A stretch of 64,000 nucleotides of DNA from Anthoceros angustus (taxonomy: Eukaryota; Streptophyta; Anthocerotopsida; Anthocerotales; Anthocerotaceae), in NCBI GenBank assembly GCA_010909165.1, contig MU008205.1, positions 346,130 through 410,129 on the forward strand, in the 5' to 3' direction. Made by a program: the position numbers and the translations under genes. How positions within the stretch are numbered: the first letter of the stretch is position 1; each line of letters opens with the position of its first letter. Below, in pieces: positions 61,584 through 64,000 of this stretch. The notes under the pieces were generated by a model. The model was not told the origin of the DNA. It made no database searches and worked only from the letters and a program-made list of their open reading frames with translations.

Positions 61584-63555
61584 GTGGAAGAGGCGGGTGG
61601 GAAGGATTATCTTCGCCGGTTCGATCGGGAGGCGCAAGCTAAGGGCGAAGCCCTGCCATCGGTGACCCCCACGATTCATGTATGGGGACATTTGAGCTCT
61701 GAAGGAGGAGAGCTTGAGCAGGCGCTCGGGAAGGCTGAGGCCACGAGTAGGCGTGCAAGGCGCAGGGTGGGGGTCCTTGAGACCAAGCGGACTCGGGAGG
61801 AGGCCGGGAGGGATTCCGGACTCCATCGTGGGCGAACCCCTCACCACCCGGGAAGTTTGGGAGGAGATTCCCCTTCCTCCTTTTGGTGCCCCTCCGGGCC
61901 GGCAGGAGGAGGCGATCTTGGGCGTTGGCGGCTCCGGCACCGGAGCAACGACCAACAACCACGGGGCAGGCCCAGAACTCAGCGGGGCCGAAGAGGCGGA
62001 AGGCGGTGCCGCCTGGCGGCACCTCGGAAGGTGCGGTACCTTGCCGGGTGTAGGTGAGGCGGTGGGAGGCGAGAAAAGGGGCGAAGGAGGCGGAGGTCAG
62101 CAGCGGCCCCACCGAGTCTGTCCCGGAAGGGCAAAAGAGCTTGCTCCGGACCCCCTCACCTCCTCAGGCCCAGAAAGAGGGCACAAAGGAGTTAGAGGCC
62201 AAGAGGGCCAAGAGGGTGAGACTCGGACCTCACCACTCGGGACTGAGGTCTGATTAGGTCAGGAGAACCCAGTCCGGACTTACTCGGTGGTATGGAGGTC
62301 CTTGGCGGACCGAGAAATGCTCCCCTCGGACTTTGTGGGGGCCTCACCGGCGGCCGTGGAAGAAACAGAGTCTACCGTCATGGACGGAATGCTTTGGGGT
62401 CTCGTAGTGCAGCGGAGAAGACCCGAGTGGAGGCCACCGGAGGAGGATGGTGGAACTCAAGAGCAAGTGAAGGCGGCAGGCAAAGGAAAAGGCGGAGTCC
62501 CTCGCTCGGATCGAGGAGGAAGCGCCCGGGTGTGAGCCGCGAGGCCAGGCGGTTCAGAGGCCGGGCCAAGGTTCTTGTTGTCTGACAGTGAAACAAGCTC
62601 GAGAGGCCCAGCGGGCGGAGGACCTTTCGGCGAAGGGGAAGGCGGGAGGCGGAAGAGGCCGGGCAGCGAGAGAGCTCGGGACTGGCGGGCGGCCGGCTAG
62701 GCGGCGCCAAGTGGGCGAGCCAGTAAAGCGGCGAAGAGTCGGAGCCGCGGCAAGCGGCAGGATCACTACAGGCGTGATCGGGCCGGTGGAAAGTCGTATG
62801 ATGAGAGGCTAACTCGAAGGCCGCCTGGGCGACGAGGCGGTAGGAAGGAGGAGATGGAGGCCGGCACTCGGGAGATAGGAGATCTCAGTGCAGTGCGAAG
62901 TAGAGGAGGCGGCGGCGAGATGGAGGGCAGCAAGGACAGAGCTACAACTCCAAGATCGTCGGCGGCGGGTGATTCTCAGCGAGAATCCACGACTTGAGCA
63001 CGAAATAGAGTGCCTCGGCTCCGTCGAAGGCGGAGGAAAATCGGCGACTATCGAGGTTGGGCGTTGCCGGGCTACTGAAGGAGGCTGGAGGAAGTCGGGT
63101 CGGACGGATGTGACTTTGGAGAGGTGGCGGAGCTAAGGCGAGAATGAGCGGAGGAGGCGAGAAAAGGCTGGTCCGGTGAGAAGGCGGAAGGAGCAGCTGC
63201 GCTATGGCGGATGGTGGCAATGGAGAGGAAGCAGCGGGGCTGGGCGGGTGGAACAGCAAGCGTGCGGGGAGTGGCCGCCTTGTAGCCTCGCGTGTCTGAC
63301 CCGGCTCATTCTGGCGGAGAGGTGGCCCAACAAGCGGCACGCCCGGCTCCGGAACACTTATGGCGGAGGGAGTATCGGGTGCTCGGGCACCGTGGAAGAG
63401 CAATTCAACAAGTCGATTCGGACTTTGCCTATTACCTGTTGAGCTCACGAGCGATGAAGCCTCTCGGCCGCGCAAGCAGACGGACCCTGGAAGGCTCGGA
63501 AGGAGATGAAGGCCAGGGGCGGCCACAGGGGACCCTAGTGGCCTTTGGAAGATAA
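61584..63555 (+). pseudogene. Broken gag-like ORFs of family A (right copy)
   Basis: Plus-strand frames 61,584-62,057, 61,714-62,253, 62,287-62,535, 62,588-62,812 and 63,292-63,555 follow one another in different frames. Conserved with the left copy: EELKAKRAKRV-type block at about 62,185 (cf. AAKRAKEVKL), WRSLADREM at about 62,293-62,320, RRRKRPGV-type basic segment, and REYRVLGHRGRAIQQVDSDF at about 63,370-63,420. The high density of Glu/Arg/Ala suggests a coiled-coil gag. No enzymatic motif is seen. Confidence 0.45.
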
Positions 63556-64000
63556 CGGGAGGCGGAGGAGCGGCGGAGGAGGCGAGCGGAAACGAGGCGG
63601 CGGATCTCGGCGAGGTAAGCACCCGCACCTCACCATGGAAGGAGGCCAGCAGTCGAGGCGATCGGGAGCAGGAGGACTTGAGGAGAGCCACGGAGGTCCG
63701 TGAGGAGACCCGGGTGGGCGTGAGTCGGGACTTTGTCCGGACCCAGGCGGACCTGAGTCCGGACCTCGGTAATAAGTCGGACCACAGGTCAGGACCCGGC
63801 TGACCTGAAGTCCGGACCTGGCAGTAGGACTTTCCGAGGAAATAATGGACTCAAGTTCGGGGAGTCGAGTGATCGAGGTCCCGACCCGCGATAAGGAGGA
63901 GTGTGGAAGACCACATGAACTAACCCGCCTATTTCACTGTTTCAAAAGGGATGTATGAGTGGATTGCATATGTACCGGACCGCAAAATGGACTCGTCCTT

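Larger units (their letters stand above)
60565..64000 (+). mobile_element. GC-rich retroelement family A, right copy, inverted relative to 1-4,185
   Basis: Begins around the AAGGAGGAATAAATTGG stretch after Copia-3 and continues past the window edge. It aligns in reverse-complement order with 1-4,185 over the blocks listed there. Plus-strand frames are Arg/Glu/Gly-rich and broken. No reverse transcriptase is visible. Composition (high GC, many CGG/GGA triplets) contrasts sharply with the adjoining Copia-3. Confidence 0.6.

Noticed and set aside
62942-63691. 249-codon minus-strand Pro/Ser-rich frame
   Set aside because: Antisense of GC-rich family A sequence; plus strand holds the blocks conserved with the left copy.

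Overview
The window is nuclear DNA of a land plant, most likely a seed-free one (moss, lycophyte or fern grade). The evidence is a set of plant-type Copia elements primed by tRNA-iMet (TGGTATCAGAGC), a Gypsy element primed by tRNA-Asp (TGGCGCCGTTGCCGGGGA), relics of PLS-type pentatricopeptide (PPR) genes, a one-ended CACTA element, and a five-exon TKL-like kinase gene with introns of about 90-110 bp. I cannot name the species. Most of the window is transposon or transposon debris; only one gene (52.7-56.4 kb) looks fully intact.

Layout. 1-4.2 kb: GC-rich retroelement (family A), minus strand, cut by the window edge; its relative lies inverted at 60.56-64 kb. 4.2-7.6 kb: three 470-bp tandem repeats and plus-strand transposon ORFs. 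8.15-9.98 kb: duplicated LTR, tRNA-Asp primer site and truncated gag of a Gypsy element. 9.95-11.9 kb: AGGCCTGA array, an ORF and the subterminal repeats and terminus of a CACTA-like element. 12.4-14.8 kb: first copy of a divergent SKP1-like family (here SKL) with its flank. 15.7-17.2 kb: PPR and SKL relics. 17.8-28.7 kb: one Copia element (Copia-1, minus) with both LTRs and a perfect 5-bp target duplication, swollen to 10.9 kb by staggered internal duplications. 30.5-34.05 kb: tandem SKL copies 2 and 3. 35-39.6 kb: F-box/kelch-like tail, NSUN6-like methyltransferase exons, PPR relic, SKL copies 4 and 5 (minus). 41.1-42.2 kb: Gypsy gag/protease remnant. 43.1-43.7 kb: DEAD-box helicase pseudogene. 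44.3 kb: (CA)47. 45-52 kb: coiled-coil ORF, truncated Copia (plus), then Copia-2 (minus). 52.7-56.4 kb: kinase-Sel1-ARM gene. 56.9-60.56 kb: Copia-3 with repeated gag. 60.56-64 kb: family A again.

Two points stand out. First, the SKL family: five or six degenerate copies in 27 kb, with a SKP1-like fold pattern, a family-specific C-terminal module (core DERDVDALV), an arginine-rich tail, and a lysine-rich N-terminal leader repeated one, two or three times in different copies. Second, copies of the transposon repeats differ from one another mainly at CAG/CTG trinucleotides (CAG/CTG lost, CAG to CG, CTG to CCG). These are the CHG methylation sites of plants, while the kinase gene has no frame breaks. 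I infer that many frame breaks in the transposons are read or consensus errors at methylated CHG sites, so the broken state of the ORFs should be treated with caution.

All calls rest on reading translations and repeats by eye; no database search was run.
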